Shown one piece after another: positions 34,893-43,766 of a DNA stretch of 64,000 nt. The stretch is from Microbacterium phyllosphaerae (GTDB taxonomy: Bacteria > Actinomycetota > Actinomycetes > Actinomycetales > Microbacteriaceae): contig NZ_JAGIOA010000001.1 in assembly GCF_017876435.1 (NCBI RefSeq), positions 806,001 to 870,000 on the forward strand, read 5' to 3'. A program made the position numbers and the translations under genes. The first letter of the stretch is position 1. Each line of letters starts with the position of its first letter. The notes beneath the pieces were generated by a model. That model was given only the letters and a program-made list of their open reading frames with translations, made no database searches and was not told the DNA's origin.

Positions 34893-36395
34893 TCACTCGA
34901 ACCCGCCGGTCAACCGCCCCCGCATCCGCTGACTGCTCTCGTTCATCCCGATGATCTCGACGCTCTTCCCGAGCGCGGTGTACTTCGTCTCGATCGCATC
35001 CAGCGCGGCGACGGTCGACGCATCCCAGATGTGCGATCCCGACAGATCGACCACGACAGAGTCCGGATCCACCGAGTACGAGAACAACGTCGTCAGGTCG
35101 TTGCTCGACGCGAAGAACAGCTCCCCGTTCACGACATACGTGACGGAATCCCCGGCGGGAGAAACAGTCCGAGACACAGACACGAAGTGCGCGACCCTCC
35201 GCACGAACAGCACCGACGCGACGAGCACCCCACCGACAACGCCGATCGCGAGGTTGTGCGTCAACAGCACGAGAACGACAGTCGCCACCATCACGAACGT
35301 CTCGCTCTTCGGCATCCGCTTCAGGGTCGACGGCTTGACGCTGTGCCAGTCGAACGCCCCGATCGCGACCATGATCATCACCGCGACGAGGGCCGCCATG
35401 GGGATCGTGCTGACGAAGTCGCCGAACACGACGACCAGCAGGAACAGGAAGATGCCGGCGCAGAACGTCGAGATGCGGGTCCGGGCGCCCGAGGCCTTGA
35501 CGCCGATCATGGTCTGTCCGATGACGGCGCATCCGCCCATGCCGCCGAAAGTTCCGGAGAGGATGTTCGCGACGCCCTGAGCCCACGACTCACGCGTCTT
35601 GTTCGAGTGGGTGTCGGTGATCTCGTCGACGAGCTTCGCAGTGAGCAGCGACTCCATGAGTCCGACCAGCGCGACCCCGAGCGCGAACGGCGCGATGATC
35701 GTGAACGTCTCCCACGTCAGCGGCACATTCGGGATGAACAGCTCGGGCAGGCTCTTCGGCAGCTCGCCCTGATCGCCGACCGTCGGCACGGTGATCGCGA
35801 ACGTCAGCACCACGGCCGTCACGATGACCACCGACACCAGCGGCGCCGGCACGACCTTGGTGATCTTCGGCATCACGATCATCACGACGATTCCCAGCGC
35901 GACCAGCGGATACACCATCCACGGCTTATCGATCAGCTGCGGGAACTGTGAGCTGAACACGAAGATCGCCAGTGCGTTCACGAACCCGACCATGACGCTG
36001 CGCGGAATGAACCGCATCAGCTTCGCGACGCCCAACACCCCGAGGATCACCTGGAAGATGCCCGCGAGAATGACCGTCGCGATGAAGTAGTCCATCCCAT
36101 ACGTCGGCGCGACCGGTGCGATCACGAGCGCGACGGCTCCGGTCGCCGCGGTCACCATCGCCGGACGCCCACCGAGGAACGCGATCGACACCGCCATGAT
36201 GAACGACGAGAACAGGCCCACCTTCGGGTCGACCCCCGCGATCACCGAGAACGCGATTGCCTCGGGAATCAGCGCGAGCCCCACGACCAGACCCGCGAGC
36301 ACCTCGCGCGTCAGCATCCGCGGACTCTTCAGCGCTTGAAGGACGGTGGGATTCGCCCGATAGCGGGCACGATCGTCGACCGCAGTTGCAGACAT
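34893..36395 (-). CDS. SulP-family anion transporter with STAS domain
   Basis: 500 residues, an inner-membrane transporter with 10-12 membrane segments between about 30 and 395 (for example LAGLVVGLALIPEAIAFS and the TM1/TM8-type helices) followed by a C-terminal STAS domain (GDSVTYVVNGELFFASSND, VVDLSGSHIWDASTV). SulP proteins carry sulfate, bicarbonate or similar anions with sodium or protons. The FGGMGGCAVIGQTMIG segment is the BicA/SulP TM8 neighbourhood. It ends at the palindromes shared with the VapC-like gene. The substrate cannot be told from sequence alone. Confidence 0.9.
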   Translation of the reverse strand: MSATAVDDRARYRANPTVLQALKSPRMLTREVLAGLVVGLALIPEAIAFSVIAGVDPKVGLFSSFIMAVSIAFLGGRPAMVTAATGAVALVIAPVAPTYGMDYFIATVILAGIFQVILGVLGVAKLMRFIPRSVMVGFVNALAIFVFSSQFPQLIDKPWMVYPLVALGIVVMIVMPKITKVVPAPLVSVVIVTAVVLTFAITVPTVGDQGELPKSLPELFIPNVPLTWETFTIIAPFALGVALVGLMESLLTAKLVDEITDTHSNKTRESWAQGVANILSGTFGGMGGCAVIGQTMIGVKASGARTRISTFCAGIFLFLLVVVFGDFVSTIPMAALVAVMIMVAIGAFDWHSVKPSTLKRMPKSETFVMVATVVLVLLTHNLAIGVVGGVLVASVLFVRRVAHFVSVSRTVSPAGDSVTYVVNGELFFASSNDLTTLFSYSVDPDSVVVDLSGSHIWDASTVAALDAIETKYTALGKSVEIIGMNESSQRMRGRLTGGFE

Positions 36396-36498
36396 GGGGA
36401 TGCTCCAGAGAAGGTGCCCGGGGATGGGGCAGAACAGTTAAGGGTACGGCGGATGCTGAGCGTCCGTGTCATCGTCGAGCGTCGTCGGACTTCGCCGA

Positions 36499-36504
36499 TA
36501 TGTT
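36499..36504 (+). promoter_or_regulatory. -10 of the exonuclease gene, leaderless
   Basis: TATGTT lies 7 bases before ATG 36512, so the start codon is probably the first transcribed triplet. This also decides between ATG 36500 and 36512 in favour of the latter. Confidence 0.55.
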
Positions 36505-36511
36505 GGCGATC

Positions 36512-37726
36512 ATGAGTGTGATCCCCACCCCGTCCTCCGGCTTCGCGACGATCGACTTCGAGACGACCGGGTTCCATGCCGAGGGCACGGACCGCGCGAT
36601 CGAGATCTCGGTCGTGCACTCCGAGCCCGACGGCACGATCACCGGGCAGTGGGAGACCTTGATCAACCCGGGTCGCGATCTCGGGCGGCAGGACATCCAC
36701 GGCATCAGTGCTCGCGAGATCCTGCGCGCACCGCAGTTCTCGCACATCACGGCGGATCTCGTCGACCTTCTCTCGCAACGCGTGGTCGTCGCCCACAACG
36801 CCTCGTTCGACATGCGATTCCTGCAGGCCGAGCTCGGGCGCGCGGCGTACTGGGGTGGTGTGCCATTCGTCAGCCTCTGCACCATGCGTCTCGCGCGCAC
36901 TCATCTCGGAGGCAGCACGACCCTCGCCGACTGCTGCGCCGCTTTCGACATCGACCTGAACGGCGGACACCGTGCCGCGGTCGACGCGCGAGCGACCGCG
37001 GAGTTGCTCGGAGCTTTCGTCGCCAGCACGGGGCTGTCGTCATGGACGGAGCTTCTCGGCAGCGCCGAGCGGCTCGCTCCGCACCCGGGCGAGCGCCACC
37101 CCTGGCTGGCCCGCACCGGCGTGGAAGAGTACTCGCCGAGCTTCCTCGAACGCATTGTCGACAGGGTCCCTGACATCAGCGACTCGGACGAGCAGGCCGA
37201 ATACGTCGCGCTCGTCGAGCGGTGCCTGCTCGACCGCTACCTGTCAGAGCACGAGAAGAATGCGCTGGTGGCACACGCCGATCGCACAGGCCTCGGCCGC
37301 GCCACCGTCGAACGACTTCACCGCGACTACCTCTCCGCTCTGGTGCGTATCGCGTGGTCGGACGGCGTGGTCACCGAAGACGAGCGTGCCGATCTTCTCG
37401 CAGTCGCCCATCTGCTCGAAGTCCCCGCGGAGGTCGTGCTCGACGCCCTCGCGCGACCGGTGGAGGTCGCCGAGGCCGCACCCGCAGAGGCGTTCGCGCT
37501 GACCCCCGGCGACATCGTCGTGCTGACTGGCGACATGGCCAGGCCGCGGTCGGAGTGGGAGAAGCGGCTGCGCGAGCACGGCTTCACTCCGAAGCCCGCC
37601 GTGACGAAGGCGGCGAGGCTCGTGATCGCGGCTGACCCAGATTCCCTGTCAGGTAAGGCTCGGAAGGCCCGTGATTACGGGATCCCGATCGTCGGCGAAG
37701 CCTGGCTGGCCGAGCGCTACGCGTGA
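36512..37726 (+). CDS. DnaQ-type 3'-5' exonuclease with C-terminal BRCT domain
   Basis: 404 residues. The N-terminal DEDDh exonuclease has FATIDFETTGF (residues 10-20), VVAHNASFDMRF (near 92-103) and HRAAVDARAT near 152-161 with the catalytic His/Asp. The middle (residues 200-310) is helical and includes a TerB-like segment (VRIAWSDGVVTEDERADLL). The C-terminal 85 residues form a BRCT domain (GDIVVLTGDM, AARLVIAADPDSLSGKARKA, EAWLAERYA). This exonuclease-BRCT arrangement is a common actinobacterial DnaQ paralogue, probably used in DNA repair rather than as the replicase epsilon subunit. Confidence 0.88.
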   Translation: MSVIPTPSSGFATIDFETTGFHAEGTDRAIEISVVHSEPDGTITGQWETLINPGRDLGRQDIHGISAREILRAPQFSHITADLVDLLSQRVVVAHNASFDMRFLQAELGRAAYWGGVPFVSLCTMRLARTHLGGSTTLADCCAAFDIDLNGGHRAAVDARATAELLGAFVASTGLSSWTELLGSAERLAPHPGERHPWLARTGVEEYSPSFLERIVDRVPDISDSDEQAEYVALVERCLLDRYLSEHEKNALVAHADRTGLGRATVERLHRDYLSALVRIAWSDGVVTEDERADLLAVAHLLEVPAEVVLDALARPVEVAEAAPAEAFALTPGDIVVLTGDMARPRSEWEKRLREHGFTPKPAVTKAARLVIAADPDSLSGKARKARDYGIPIVGEAWLAERYA

Positions 37727-37747
37727 CGGACGCTTCGCCTCCTGAGT

Positions 37748-38161
37748 TCAGCTCCCCGTCACGCTCCAGATCTGGATGACTGGCGTAGAGCACGCGTCCT
37801 CGAGGTTGGGGAATGCGCCCTCGATGATCTCTCCGCCCGATGCTTCGAGAGTCTCTCCGAGCGCCAAGACGTCGGGCAAGCTTGCTGTGCGGACACCGTC
37901 TTCGTCGAGTGTCGTTCCGGCCGGCCACACGATCGTGTAAGTCTCGTCGTCTGTCTCGACGCCCCAGCATCCATGCTCGTCTTGGATGAGTCGGCCGACG
38001 AACTGAGCGTCACTGCCTTCGTTCGAGTCGCTGCTCACGGCGATTCTGGTTCCTCCGACGTTGAGGACAGTCACGGATTCGTCCGCCGAGGAGCACGCCG
38101 TGAGCATGGCGAGCGCGCTCGCCGCGATGACAGCTCCGCCGAGTATTTGGAGAGTGTTCAT
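37748..38161 (-). CDS. Small predicted lipoprotein
   Basis: 137 residues. A signal peptide ends in the lipobox LTAC (cysteine at residue 23), so it should be lipid-anchored outside the membrane. The mature part is acidic with short beta segments (VTVLNVGGTRIAVS, TIVWPAGTTLDEDGV) and two further cysteines. AGGAG sits 5-6 bases before ATG 38161. It converges on the exonuclease gene with 21 bases between. No family recognised. Confidence 0.75.
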   Translation of the reverse strand: MNTLQILGGAVIAASALAMLTACSSADESVTVLNVGGTRIAVSSDSNEGSDAQFVGRLIQDEHGCWGVETDDETYTIVWPAGTTLDEDGVRTASLPDVLALGETLEASGGEIIEGAFPNLEDACSTPVIQIWSVTGS

Positions 38162-38496
38162 GGTGTCTCCTCTATGAGACAGCCCTGCTAGTTGAGAGCG
38201 AGGTCGAGTGGCCCGCGACCCAGAGTGGCAGCGCATCGTGTCGCGAGCAAGCGCGGCGCCGCAGAACATCGGCATGCCGGGCGATCTCAATCGTCGAGGT
38301 CGGCAAGGACGCAAACCTCCACAACTGATCGCGGGACTCCGGGAATCGATAAGCCCGATATATGCTCAAGCTAGTGCGCATAAAAGTAACGATGCGCGCT
38401 CTTTTGGTTGCCACTCTGCTCTCAGATTTTGCGCGCACCCCATCCCGGGCGGATACTCATCCCATCCGCGCCGACCGTCTCGGCCGGGGAATCGAC
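38162..38496. other. Intergenic region upstream of the pantothenate operon
   Basis: 335 bases without a convincing gene. The part at 38350-38420 is richer in A+T (GATATATGCTCAAGC, GCATAAAAGTAACG) than its surroundings and probably holds the promoter of the DUF2520-panC-panB operon. The short reading frames here are extensions of that operon's first gene without start signals. No repeat seen. Confidence 0.4.
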
Positions 38497-39264
38497 ATGC
38501 ACAGCACCCCTGTTCTCGCCCCCGAAACGACCATCGCCATCGTCGGCGCCGGCCGTCTCGGCGGCGTACTCGCGCGGGCCCTGCGCGCAGCGGGCTTTGT
38601 CGTCATCGGACCCCTGCGCCGCGAAGACCGAGCCCCGGATGCCGACATCGCACTGCTCTGCGTTCCGGATTCCGCCATCCCGGCAGTAGCCTTCGCCGTT
38701 CGATCCCACGCGCGGCTCGTCGCCCACGTCTCGGGGGCGACGCCGCTGACCGACGTCGACTTCAGCCTTCACCCGCTGCAGACCTTCACGGGCAAGGAGT
38801 CAGCCGAGGTCTTCCACGGCATCGGCGTCGCCATCGACGGCCGCACCCCCGAGGCGCTCGAGGTGGCCGAGCAGCTCGCCAGGGCGCTCGGCGCGAACCC
38901 GTTCCACGTCGACGACGCCCACCGCGCGGAGTACCATGCCTCCGCATCCTTCGCCTCGAACTTCGTGCTCACCGTGCTCGATGCGGCCGAACACCTCGCG
39001 AAGGACGCGGGCGTCGACCGCGCACACCTCGCACCGCTCGTGCGACAGACGGTCGACAACTGGGTGGCGTCCGGCGCAGCATCCGCTCTCACTGGGCCGA
39101 TCGTGCGGGGCGATGAAGACACCGTGGCGCGGCAGCGCGCAGCATCCGCCGAGTACCAAGACCTCTTCGACGCGCTCGCCACCGCCACCCGCGCGGTCGC
39201 CGGGCGCGCGCCACATGCGACCACCGCCGATCACGCCGCCACCACCGAGGAGCCCGAGGCATGA
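38497..39264 (+). CDS. Rossmann-like DUF2520 oxidoreductase-type protein
   Basis: 255 residues. The N-terminus is a Rossmann fold (TIAIVGAGRLGGVLARAL, GxGxxG), then the DUF2520 part with SLHPLQTFTG near 92 and the helical block EYHASASFASNFV near 145. Distantly related to ProC/KPR-type reductases. It overlaps panC by 4 bases (ATGA) and is first in a three-gene pantothenate operon, the usual place of this family in actinobacteria, which suggests a ketopantoate-reductase-like step. That activity is inferred. The start at ATG 38497 follows GGGGA; longer in-frame starts to 38362 look non-coding. Confidence 0.8.
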   Translation: MHSTPVLAPETTIAIVGAGRLGGVLARALRAAGFVVIGPLRREDRAPDADIALLCVPDSAIPAVAFAVRSHARLVAHVSGATPLTDVDFSLHPLQTFTGKESAEVFHGIGVAIDGRTPEALEVAEQLARALGANPFHVDDAHRAEYHASASFASNFVLTVLDAAEHLAKDAGVDRAHLAPLVRQTVDNWVASGAASALTGPIVRGDEDTVARQRAASAEYQDLFDALATATRAVAGRAPHATTADHAATTEEPEA

Positions 39265-40103
39265 GAATCCTCCGCACGATCGCCGAGGTGCGAGCCTCGG
39301 TCCGCGACGCCAAGGCGGCGGGCAAGTCCGTCGGACTAGTGCCGACCATGGGCGCCTTCCACGAGGGGCACCTCTCGCTCATGCGCGCCGCTCGCGAGCA
39401 GAACGGACTCGTCGTCGTCTCGCTCTTCGTCAACCCGACCCAGTTCGCCGCGAACGAAGACCTCAGCACCTACCCGCGCGACGAGGCCCGCGACGCTGCG
39501 CTCGCCGAGTCCGAGGGCGTCGACATCCTGTTCGCCCCCGAGCCCGCCGAGATCTACCCCGACGGTTTCGCCACGACCATCCACGTCGCGGGCATCACCG
39601 AGGTGCTCGACGGCGCCAGCCGCGGACCCCACCACTTCGATGGCGTCGCCACCGTCGTCACCAAGCTGTTCGGCATCGTGCAGCCCGACGTCGCCTACTT
39701 CGGTCAGAAGGATGCACAGCAGGTGCTCGTCGTCCGCCGGGTCGTGCGCGACCTCGACCTCGACGTGCGGATCGAGGCCTGCCCCATCGTGCGCGAACCC
39801 GACGGTCTCGCCATGAGCTCGCGCAACGTCTACCTCGACGCGGATGCTCGCGCCCAGGCGACCGCGCTCAACCGCGCCCTCGACGCCGCCGACGCGGCGC
39901 ACCGGTCGGGGGAGAGCATCCTTCCTGCTGCTCAGGCTGTTCTCGACGAGGCGGGAATTGACGCCGAGTACCTGGAACTCCGGGATGCCGAGACCCTTCA
40001 GCCCGTGACGGCCGTCGAACGAGACGCACTGCTTCTCGTCGCCGCCCGCGTCGGCGCCGCCCGACTGATCGACAACCACCTGCTGAGAGGGGTCGCCCGA
40101 TGA
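39261..40103 (+). CDS. panC: Pantoate--beta-alanine ligase
   Basis: 280 residues. It joins pantoate and beta-alanine with ATP to give pantothenate. Motifs: MGAFHEGHLSLM (HxGH nucleotide site, residues 30-41), FVNPTQF, HHFDGVATVVTKLF near 127-140, FGQKDAQQ near 148 and MSSRNVYL near 181-188. Length matches the family. It overlaps both neighbours by four bases (ATGA), so it is coupled to the DUF2520 gene and panB. Confidence 0.95.
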   Translation: MRILRTIAEVRASVRDAKAAGKSVGLVPTMGAFHEGHLSLMRAAREQNGLVVVSLFVNPTQFAANEDLSTYPRDEARDAALAESEGVDILFAPEPAEIYPDGFATTIHVAGITEVLDGASRGPHHFDGVATVVTKLFGIVQPDVAYFGQKDAQQVLVVRRVVRDLDLDVRIEACPIVREPDGLAMSSRNVYLDADARAQATALNRALDAADAAHRSGESILPAAQAVLDEAGIDAEYLELRDAETLQPVTAVERDALLLVAARVGAARLIDNHLLRGVAR

Positions 40104-40969
40104 GCGCCCACGCTGCCCCGTCGAAGCGCCTGACCCTGGGCGATCTGGCCACGAAGAAGCAGGCGGGTGAGCCGATCGTCATGGTCACCGCGTACGACTT
40201 TCCGAGTGCGCAGATCGTCGAGGAGGCCGGCGTCGACATGGTGCTCGTCGGCGACTCGGCCGCGATGACCGTGCTCGGCTACGACAGCACGGTGCCGGTC
40301 ACGATCGACGAGATGCTCATGCTCACGAAGGCCGTGCGACGGGGCCTGACGAAGCCGCTGCTCGTCGGCGACCTGCCCTTCGGCTCGTATGAGGCGTCGG
40401 ACGAGCTCGCCCTCGCGACCGCGCAGCGCTTCATCAAGGAGGCGGGCGTCGACCTCATCAAGATCGAGCGCGGCGGCACGACGGTCGACCGCGCCCGCGC
40501 GCTGGTGAATGCCGGCATCCCCGTGGTCGGACACGTCGGGCTGACCCCGCAGACCGCGACATCCCTCGGTGGATACCGCGCCCAGGGACGCACCGCCGAC
40601 GCCGCGCTCGCCGTGATCGACGACGCCCTCGCGCTGCAGGATGCCGGAGTCTCGGTGCTCGTCATCGAAGCCGTGCCGTCAGAGGTCACCGCGGCGCTCG
40701 CGCCCCTCCTGCGCATTCCGCTGATCGGTATCGGAGCAGGAGCGGATGCCGACGGCCAGGTGCTCGTCTTCCACGACCTGCTCGGCATCTACGCCGGCGG
40801 CGTCGCCAAGTTCGTCAAGCGCTATGCCGATGTGCGGGGAGTGTCGGTCGCCGGAGTCCAGGCCTATGCCGACGAGGTGCGCGACGGTGTGTACCCCGCG
40901 CCCGAGCACGGGTACGGGATGCCCGAGGCGGAGGTCGCACGGCTGCGGGAGCTGCTCGCGGGGCGGTAG
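40100..40969 (+). CDS. panB: 3-methyl-2-oxobutanoate hydroxymethyltransferase
   Basis: 289 residues. It transfers a hydroxymethyl group from methylene-tetrahydrofolate to ketoisovalerate, the first step of pantothenate synthesis. Family blocks: VTAYDFPSAQIVEEAG, VLVGDSAAMTVLGYDSTVPV near 51-70 (metal-binding aspartate), GDLPFGSYE near 93, KIERGG, GHVGLTPQT near 146-154 and GIGAGADADGQVLVFHD near 213-229. Last gene of the panCB operon, coupled to panC by an ATGA overlap. The next 180 bases hold only GC-rich spacer with CCGGCAT repeats. Confidence 0.95.
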   Translation: MSAHAAPSKRLTLGDLATKKQAGEPIVMVTAYDFPSAQIVEEAGVDMVLVGDSAAMTVLGYDSTVPVTIDEMLMLTKAVRRGLTKPLLVGDLPFGSYEASDELALATAQRFIKEAGVDLIKIERGGTTVDRARALVNAGIPVVGHVGLTPQTATSLGGYRAQGRTADAALAVIDDALALQDAGVSVLVIEAVPSEVTAALAPLLRIPLIGIGAGADADGQVLVFHDLLGIYAGGVAKFVKRYADVRGVSVAGVQAYADEVRDGVYPAPEHGYGMPEAEVARLRELLAGR

Positions 40970-41149
40970 GTCGGGGCGGCGTCCGCGGTCCGGCAGCCGG
41001 CATCCGGCATCCGGCTTTGAGCCCAGGCAATTCCGGGATGCCGGACGGAGCACGCCAGACGGGTTTACGGTTCTCGGTGGGCTTGTGACTTCCGATGCCT
41101 GCAAAGGGGGATCCGTGATGCCGGGAGTGTCAGTCGGGACCCGGTCGCG

Positions 41150-41184
41150 TATAACGCGTTGCGTCATTAACGCAACGCGTTATA
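41150..41184. promoter_or_regulatory. Perfect inverted repeat, likely HigA operator
   Basis: Arms TATAACGCGTTGCGT (41150-41164) and ACGCAACGCGTTATA (41170-41184) with a 5-base spacer. The right arm overlaps the -10 TAGAGT (41183-41188), which lies 6 bases before the higB ATG. HigA or HigBA bound here would block transcription, which is classic toxin-antitoxin autoregulation. Confidence 0.7.
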
Positions 41185-41194
41185 GAGTTCTTCA

Positions 41195-41476
41195 ATGATC
41201 CGGTCGTTCGCGGATCCGACGACCGGGCGGCTATGGCGGCGGGAGTCGGTGAAGCGTATCGATCCCCGGATTCTGAGAGTGGCGTTGCGAAAGCTCGTGA
41301 TGATCGATGCGGCAGTCGTGATCGACGATCTTCGTGCACCACCCGGAAATCGGCTCGAGCAGCTGCGTGGCGACAGGATCGGTCAGCACAGCATCCGCAT
41401 CAATGATCAGTGGCGCATCTGCTTCCGCTGGACCGACGGCGGCGCTGAAGACGTCGAGATCATCGACTATCACTGA
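41195..41476 (+). CDS. higB: HigB/RelE-family toxin (killer protein)
   Basis: 93 residues, the normal length for HigB, a ribosome-dependent mRNA nuclease. Marks: RSFADPTTGRLWRR at the start, LRAPPGNRLEQLRGDRIGQHSIRINDQWRICF (here split: the PPGNRLE and HSIRIND segments) and the terminal VEIIDYH. Toxin-before-antitoxin order is typical of higBA. It starts as a probable leaderless transcript 6 bases after TAGAGT, directly under the palindromic operator. higA follows after 15 bases. Confidence 0.88.
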   Translation: MIRSFADPTTGRLWRRESVKRIDPRILRVALRKLVMIDAAVVIDDLRAPPGNRLEQLRGDRIGQHSIRINDQWRICFRWTDGGAEDVEIIDYH

Positions 41477-41491
41477 AGACAAGGGGCGACC

Positions 41492-41785
41492 ATGAACGAA
41501 CTCCCGCCGATCCATCCCGGCGAAGTGCTCATGCACGAGTTCATCGAGCCGCTCGAACTCACGCAGAATCGTGTCGCGGTCGCGCTGGGTGTGCCTCCGC
41601 GACGGATCAACGAGATCGTCCTCGGAAAGCGCCGAATCACCGCTGACACGGCGCTGCGACTGGCGCGCTACTTCAGCACGACCGCACAATTCTGGATCAA
41701 CCTTCAGACGCAGTTCGATCTCGAAGTGGAGCGGGATGCGATCGCGGATGCTCTTGCGGTGATCCAGCCGTTGAAGACCGCCTGA
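41492..41785 (+). CDS. higA: HigA-family antitoxin, XRE-type helix-turn-helix
   Basis: 97 residues. IHPGEVLMHEFIEPL at the start and an HTH at 25-60 (TQNRVAVALGVPPRRINEIV, then RRITADTALRLARYF) identify the HigA/VapI family. It should bind HigB and the inverted repeat at 41150. AAGGGG precedes ATG 41492 at 6 bases. The tail (VERDAIADALAVIQPL) is helical and may contact the toxin. Confidence 0.88.
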   Translation: MNELPPIHPGEVLMHEFIEPLELTQNRVAVALGVPPRRINEIVLGKRRITADTALRLARYFSTTAQFWINLQTQFDLEVERDAIADALAVIQPLKTA

Positions 41786-41952
41786 CATGCCTGACGCGGC
41801 GCATCGACCGCGGGAATCCGTGCGCTGACGAAGTCAATGTTCACTGGGAAGTCCGGAATCAGGGAGCCCGGACTTGTGAAGTGCGAATCTGCTTCCGAGG
41901 CGCATGCAGCCGCGAAGCCCACACCGGAATCGCCGCGCGCCGGCTCCGACCC

Positions 41953-43164
41953 TTACTCCGTGCGGCGCACCCGCAGCGCCAGCGCGACCAACGCGAGCAC
42001 GATGACCACGACCCCGTATCCGACGCACACGGTTCCGAGCCCGAACACCCCGACCAGCGTCCCGGCGACGACCGCGGGCACCCCGAACGCGAGGTAGGCG
42101 AGCAGGTAGATCACCGCGAACGTGTCGGCGCGGTCGGTGGCGGGAATGCGGGGTGCGAGTGAGGCGACGACTCCCGAGAAGGCGGTGCCGAAGCCCATGC
42201 CGGTGATGGCGGTCGCGGCGAGGTAGAAGGGGAGTGACTCGGCCGAGAGGGCCCAGAGTGACAGGGCGGTTCCTGTCGCGAGCGCGGCGGTGCCGAAGAT
42301 GACGGAGGTGCGCGGCATCCGGTTGCGGAAGATGAACGCGGTGATCGCGCCGATTCCTGCGAGCATCGCGACCGCGAGCCCCTGCCAGACGTGCGCCTCC
42401 CCGCCGAGCTCGGTGCGCACGATGTTCGCGCCGAGCGACAGGAAGAGTCCACCGGTCGCCCACCCGGCGATGATCGCGGGCGCGCCCCGCCAGAAGTCCG
42501 AGCGGATGCCGGCCGGCACCGACAGGCGGAGACTCAGCGACGCCAGTGCTCCGGGTCGAAGCGGTGCGGTCTCGGGCGCGAGGAAGAAGAGCGCGGCGAG
42601 CGCGAGGTAGACGACGGTCAGCGGAGCGAACACGTCGAGCAGCGGCTGGCCGGTCACGTCGAGGGCGATGCCCGAGATCAGAGCGCCGAGGGCGAGGCCG
42701 ATGCCGGGGCTGAGGGCGTTCCACAGGGCGGCGACCCGTGAGCGTCCGCCGGGAGCCAGGTCGAGGGCGGCGGCCGAGAGGGAGGCGATCAGCACGCCAC
42801 TCGCGGCACCCTGCAGGATGCGCGCGAGCATGAGCGTCGCGACGCTGTCGGCATGCCAGAACAGCAGCATGCTCGCGGCGAGCAGGAGGAGTCCGCCGAT
42901 CGCGACGGGGCGGCGTCCGACGTGGTCGGAGAGCGACCCGGCGGTGAGCAGCGCGAGCAGCAGGGCGATCGCGTAGACGGCGAACACGGCGCTGATGACG
43001 ATCGCGTCGAACCCGATCTCGGCCGCGAGTACCGGGTAGAACGGCGACGGTGCGCTCGCCCCCATCATCATCGCGATCTGCGTGACGATCGCCAGCGCGA
43101 AGCCGAAGCGCGGGCGGCGGATCGGCGCGGTCGTCGTCGTGGCGATCGGTGACGTGATGGTCAT
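41953..43164 (-). CDS. MFS transporter
   Basis: 403 residues with 12 predicted membrane helices. The MFS loop 2-3 signature GSLSDHVGRRPVAIGG is intact. The N-terminus is Thr/Ile-rich and short. GGGAG lies 5 bases before ATG 43164. It diverges from a 101-residue ArsR-type regulator, with two 18-base operator-like palindromes between, so it is probably a regulated drug or metabolite exporter. Substrate unknown. Confidence 0.85.
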   Translation of the reverse strand: MTITSPIATTTTAPIRRPRFGFALAIVTQIAMMMGASAPSPFYPVLAAEIGFDAIVISAVFAVYAIALLLALLTAGSLSDHVGRRPVAIGGLLLLAASMLLFWHADSVATLMLARILQGAASGVLIASLSAAALDLAPGGRSRVAALWNALSPGIGLALGALISGIALDVTGQPLLDVFAPLTVVYLALAALFFLAPETAPLRPGALASLSLRLSVPAGIRSDFWRGAPAIIAGWATGGLFLSLGANIVRTELGGEAHVWQGLAVAMLAGIGAITAFIFRNRMPRTSVIFGTAALATGTALSLWALSAESLPFYLAATAITGMGFGTAFSGVVASLAPRIPATDRADTFAVIYLLAYLAFGVPAVVAGTLVGVFGLGTVCVGYGVVVIVLALVALALRVRRTE

Positions 43165-43199
43165 CTGTGCTCCCGCGGGTGAGGTCTCGAACTCGTTAG

Positions 43200-43217
43200 G
43201 TTCGAGAATCATCGAAC
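43200..43217. promoter_or_regulatory. ArsR-type operator 1
   Basis: GTTCGA-N6-TCGAAC, an 18-base palindrome 36 bases before the MFS start. It shares GTTC and CGAAC ends with the site at 43247-43264. Confidence 0.6.
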
Positions 43218-43246
43218 TATCGGAGCGTACTCGCCTCCCCGTGATT

Positions 43247-43264
43247 GTTCAACTATTCTCGAAC
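43247..43264. promoter_or_regulatory. ArsR-type operator 2 over the regulator's -10
   Basis: GTTCAACTATTCTCGAAC, 18 bases with GTTC/GAAC ends. It covers TATTCT (43254-43259), the -10 placed 6 bases before the regulator's ATG, which fits autorepression. Confidence 0.6.
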
Positions 43265-43265
43265 T

Positions 43266-43571
43266 ATGCCAGGCGACCTTCCGCACCCGGAGCGTTCCGA
43301 GATTCAGCTCACGGACGTGCTCTTCGCGCTCAGCGACCCCGAGCGCCTGGCGATCGCGCGGCAGCTCGCCGACGGTCCGCTCGACATGGCCGAGTGCCAC
43401 GCGACCGACCCGAACCTGCCCAAGTCGACCAAGTCGCACTTCATGAAGGTTCTGCGCGAAGCGGGGGTCATCCGCAACGAACCCAACGGACGGCGACGGA
43501 TGCTGACGCTCCGCCGCGACGAGCTCGACTCGCTGTTCCCGGGGCTGTTGGACTCGGTGCTGCGGGGCTGA
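43266..43571 (+). CDS. ArsR-family HTH regulator
   Basis: 101 residues, a single winged helix domain: LTDVLFALSDPERLAIARQLAD, then LPKSTKSHFMKVLREAGVI (recognition helix) and GRRRMLTLRRDEL (wing). No metal-binding cysteine pair is visible, so the signal is probably organic or redox rather than arsenic. The divergent MFS gene is the obvious target. The transcript is probably leaderless (TATTCT 6 bases before the ATG). Confidence 0.8.
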   Translation: MPGDLPHPERSEIQLTDVLFALSDPERLAIARQLADGPLDMAECHATDPNLPKSTKSHFMKVLREAGVIRNEPNGRRRMLTLRRDELDSLFPGLLDSVLRG

Positions 43572-43616
43572 CGCGCAAGAGCGCGGTGGCCCGGAGCGCG
43601 CAGCCCCGAGCGACAT

Positions 43617-43698
43617 CGCCGCCCGGGAGGAGATGTGCCTCTCGGGAGGAGAGATTCGCGGGAAATCTCCTCCCCAGGCGCAGTTCTCCTCCCGAGGG
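43617..43698. repeat. 82-base intergenic palindromic repeat, copy 1
   Basis: A GC-rich hairpin-forming unit with CGGGAGGAGA and TCTCCTCCC arms. It differs from copy 2, exactly 150 bases downstream, at about 6 of 82 positions. Confidence 0.7.
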
Positions 43699-43766
43699 TG
43701 CGTGCGGTGCGGGGTGCGCAGCGTGAGGGTGTGCGGGTGTGGGGACGGAAGCGCGAGCGTCGTGGC

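Noticed and set aside
40970..41100. CCGGCAT repeats after panB
   Set aside because: Only a few short units; probably over-used GGATGC words in GC-rich spacer rather than a repeat element.
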